Assembly: GCF_035582795.1 (NCBI RefSeq)
Contig: NC_134365.1
Location: forward strand, 127,945,577-128,009,576
DNA length: 64,000 nt
Direction of reading: 5' to 3'
Origin: Mycteria americana
Taxonomy: Eukaryota > Chordata > Aves > Ciconiiformes > Ciconiidae
Shown here: in pieces, positions 62,788 to 64,000 of the stretch
Layout: each line of letters begins with the position of its first letter
Numbering within the stretch: the stretch's first letter is position 1
The notes under the pieces: model-generated
The model's input: the letters and a program-made list of their open reading frames with translations, nothing else
Database searches by the model: none
What the model was told of the DNA's origin: nothing
Translations under genes and position numbers: made by a program

Positions 62788-64000
62788 GTATGTAACCTAT
62801 ATTATATACATATTAAAGATAGATTTCTTCCTTTGCTTTCATGCAAAATTACATTAGGAACCCCAGGAGTGTTGAGGAAGGAAAAATAAATGAAAATGGG
62901 ACTGTTAAAACTTGGGGTTTTGATATCCAGTTCTTTGAATGCTTGATTTATTCTGAGCCAATGCATTTATAAAATAATGTTATATAGCAGTTTGCTAGCA
63001 ACAGACAGATGAAAAAAATTCTTGCTGGCTTTTAAGGGGTGCTTAACAGTTATCAATATTTCGTTTAAGCCCTGTAAAGGTATATTTGTGGTTTTTATAT
63101 GTCTGTACTCAAATTTACCTTTGACAAGTAATTTATCTTTATTAGTGTGAAATTATATATTTGAGTAAATATAGTAGAACTGAATGTTTTCAAGTCTTCA
63201 AATTTTTTTGCATTTTGGTTAGACATGGTAGTTGCTATTTCAATGACAAGTTGCTTTATTAAGCTATAAATAAATAAACTGTAAATTTAAACTAAAAAAT
63301 AAGATGTTAGTGTACAGAGAATCAATGCAAATTCTTGTCATGCTTCTAAAATTTATGTAATGGAATAGCCATCTTTGTGGTTGCAATCCTTTAGCTTGCA
63401 GTAATGATATAAAGAGGATTGTTTGATTATTAGGAGGTTTATATATGTGGAGACCCCGAGCACTGTAAATAAGACTATTAGAATAAAACAGAACATTTTA
63501 ATAACAGTTGAGTATGCAAGACTGCAGAGGGTAAATATTAGTCACTTTTAGTGTACACTCTGGCTAGATAATTTGTGGCCATTTATATAGCAAGGACCAT
63601 TTATAAATTGTATGTCAGTTGCTTATCACATTTGTGTCTGTATTTGTGTTATTAATGGGCCTTATCTTTTTCATCATAGATGAGCACTTTAGATGTAAAA
63701 CATACCAGAATTAAAAATATAAATCTTAAAGTTCTCTTAAGTTGAAGATATCAATCATCTGCTTTAACTTCAATTTTAAGATTCTAAAACAAAATAAAGA
63801 CCTAGTTAATTAAATCAGAAGTGATTTAAATATTAAAATGAGTAAAATATTTCTAATAAAAACCTAAGCAAAAATATATTTCATTCACAGTACTCAAAAC
63901 TATCAAGTTATGCATCTCTTTAATTTTTGTACTAATACAACTTCAGTTTTCTTGCCTGTGACATCATTTGCCATTTTCCTCCTGCTTTATCTTAAAATAT
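62788..64000 (+). other. RPGR: RPGR intron 4, 5' part (runs off the window)
   Basis: 1.2 kb of AT-rich sequence. No match to the expected exon 5 (GGNVYATGGNNEGQLGLG-like) was found, so that exon lies beyond the window. Confidence 0.85.

Noticed and set aside
1-64000. tRNA, rRNA, CRISPR arrays, bacterial operons or a novel multi-gene system
   Set aside because: Nothing of the kind is visible; the window is ordinary vertebrate gene, intron and intergenic DNA.

Overview
The window is vertebrate nuclear DNA, most probably from a bird. The evidence is two multi-exon genes with GT-AG introns, a CR1 retrotransposon with the bird-style ATTCTGTGATTCTG end, a solo LTR whose layout matches a common avian ERV family, and a short CpG-island promoter. 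The species cannot be named from sequence alone.

Two real protein genes are present, head to head. (1) OTC, ornithine transcarbamylase, lies on the minus strand with its complete coding region in 10 exons between 46046 and 15683. The exons sum to 1065 nt (354 codons plus stop), every boundary is GT-AG, and all the catalytic motifs I checked are intact. (2) RPGR, the ciliary RCC1-repeat protein, lies on the plus strand. Exons 1-4 (50019-62787) are present and the gene runs off the right edge. The coding starts are about 4.0 kb apart. From memory of the human X chromosome, RPGR and OTC are also divergent neighbours there, so this is conserved synteny.

Layout. 1-15480 lies downstream of OTC and holds no gene I can recognise. 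It contains CpG-rich patches (about 1270-1435, 7840-8195, 9080-9960), a strong inverted repeat at 10040-10060 and an ancient MIR-like SINE at 3720-3862. 15490-46075 is the OTC transcription unit, with a 1.4 kb CR1 (37679-39079) in intron 3 and an older CR1 tail in intron 1. 46076-49660 is the intergenic interval; it carries a piece of a CR1 ORF1 esterase domain on the minus strand. 49660-50370 is the RPGR CpG island, with GC-box, YY1-like, ETS-like and CTCF-like motifs. 50059-64000 is RPGR introns and exons, with a TG microsatellite and a 1.1 kb antisense solo LTR in intron 1.

The two genes do not form a pathway together: OTC is a mitochondrial urea-cycle enzyme and RPGR is a photoreceptor and ciliary protein. 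I found no convincing undescribed system. The most interesting points are the fully intact OTC in a lineage whose main nitrogen waste is uric acid, a diverged leader peptide that keeps the two-step processing signature, and the regulatory motifs in the RPGR island.
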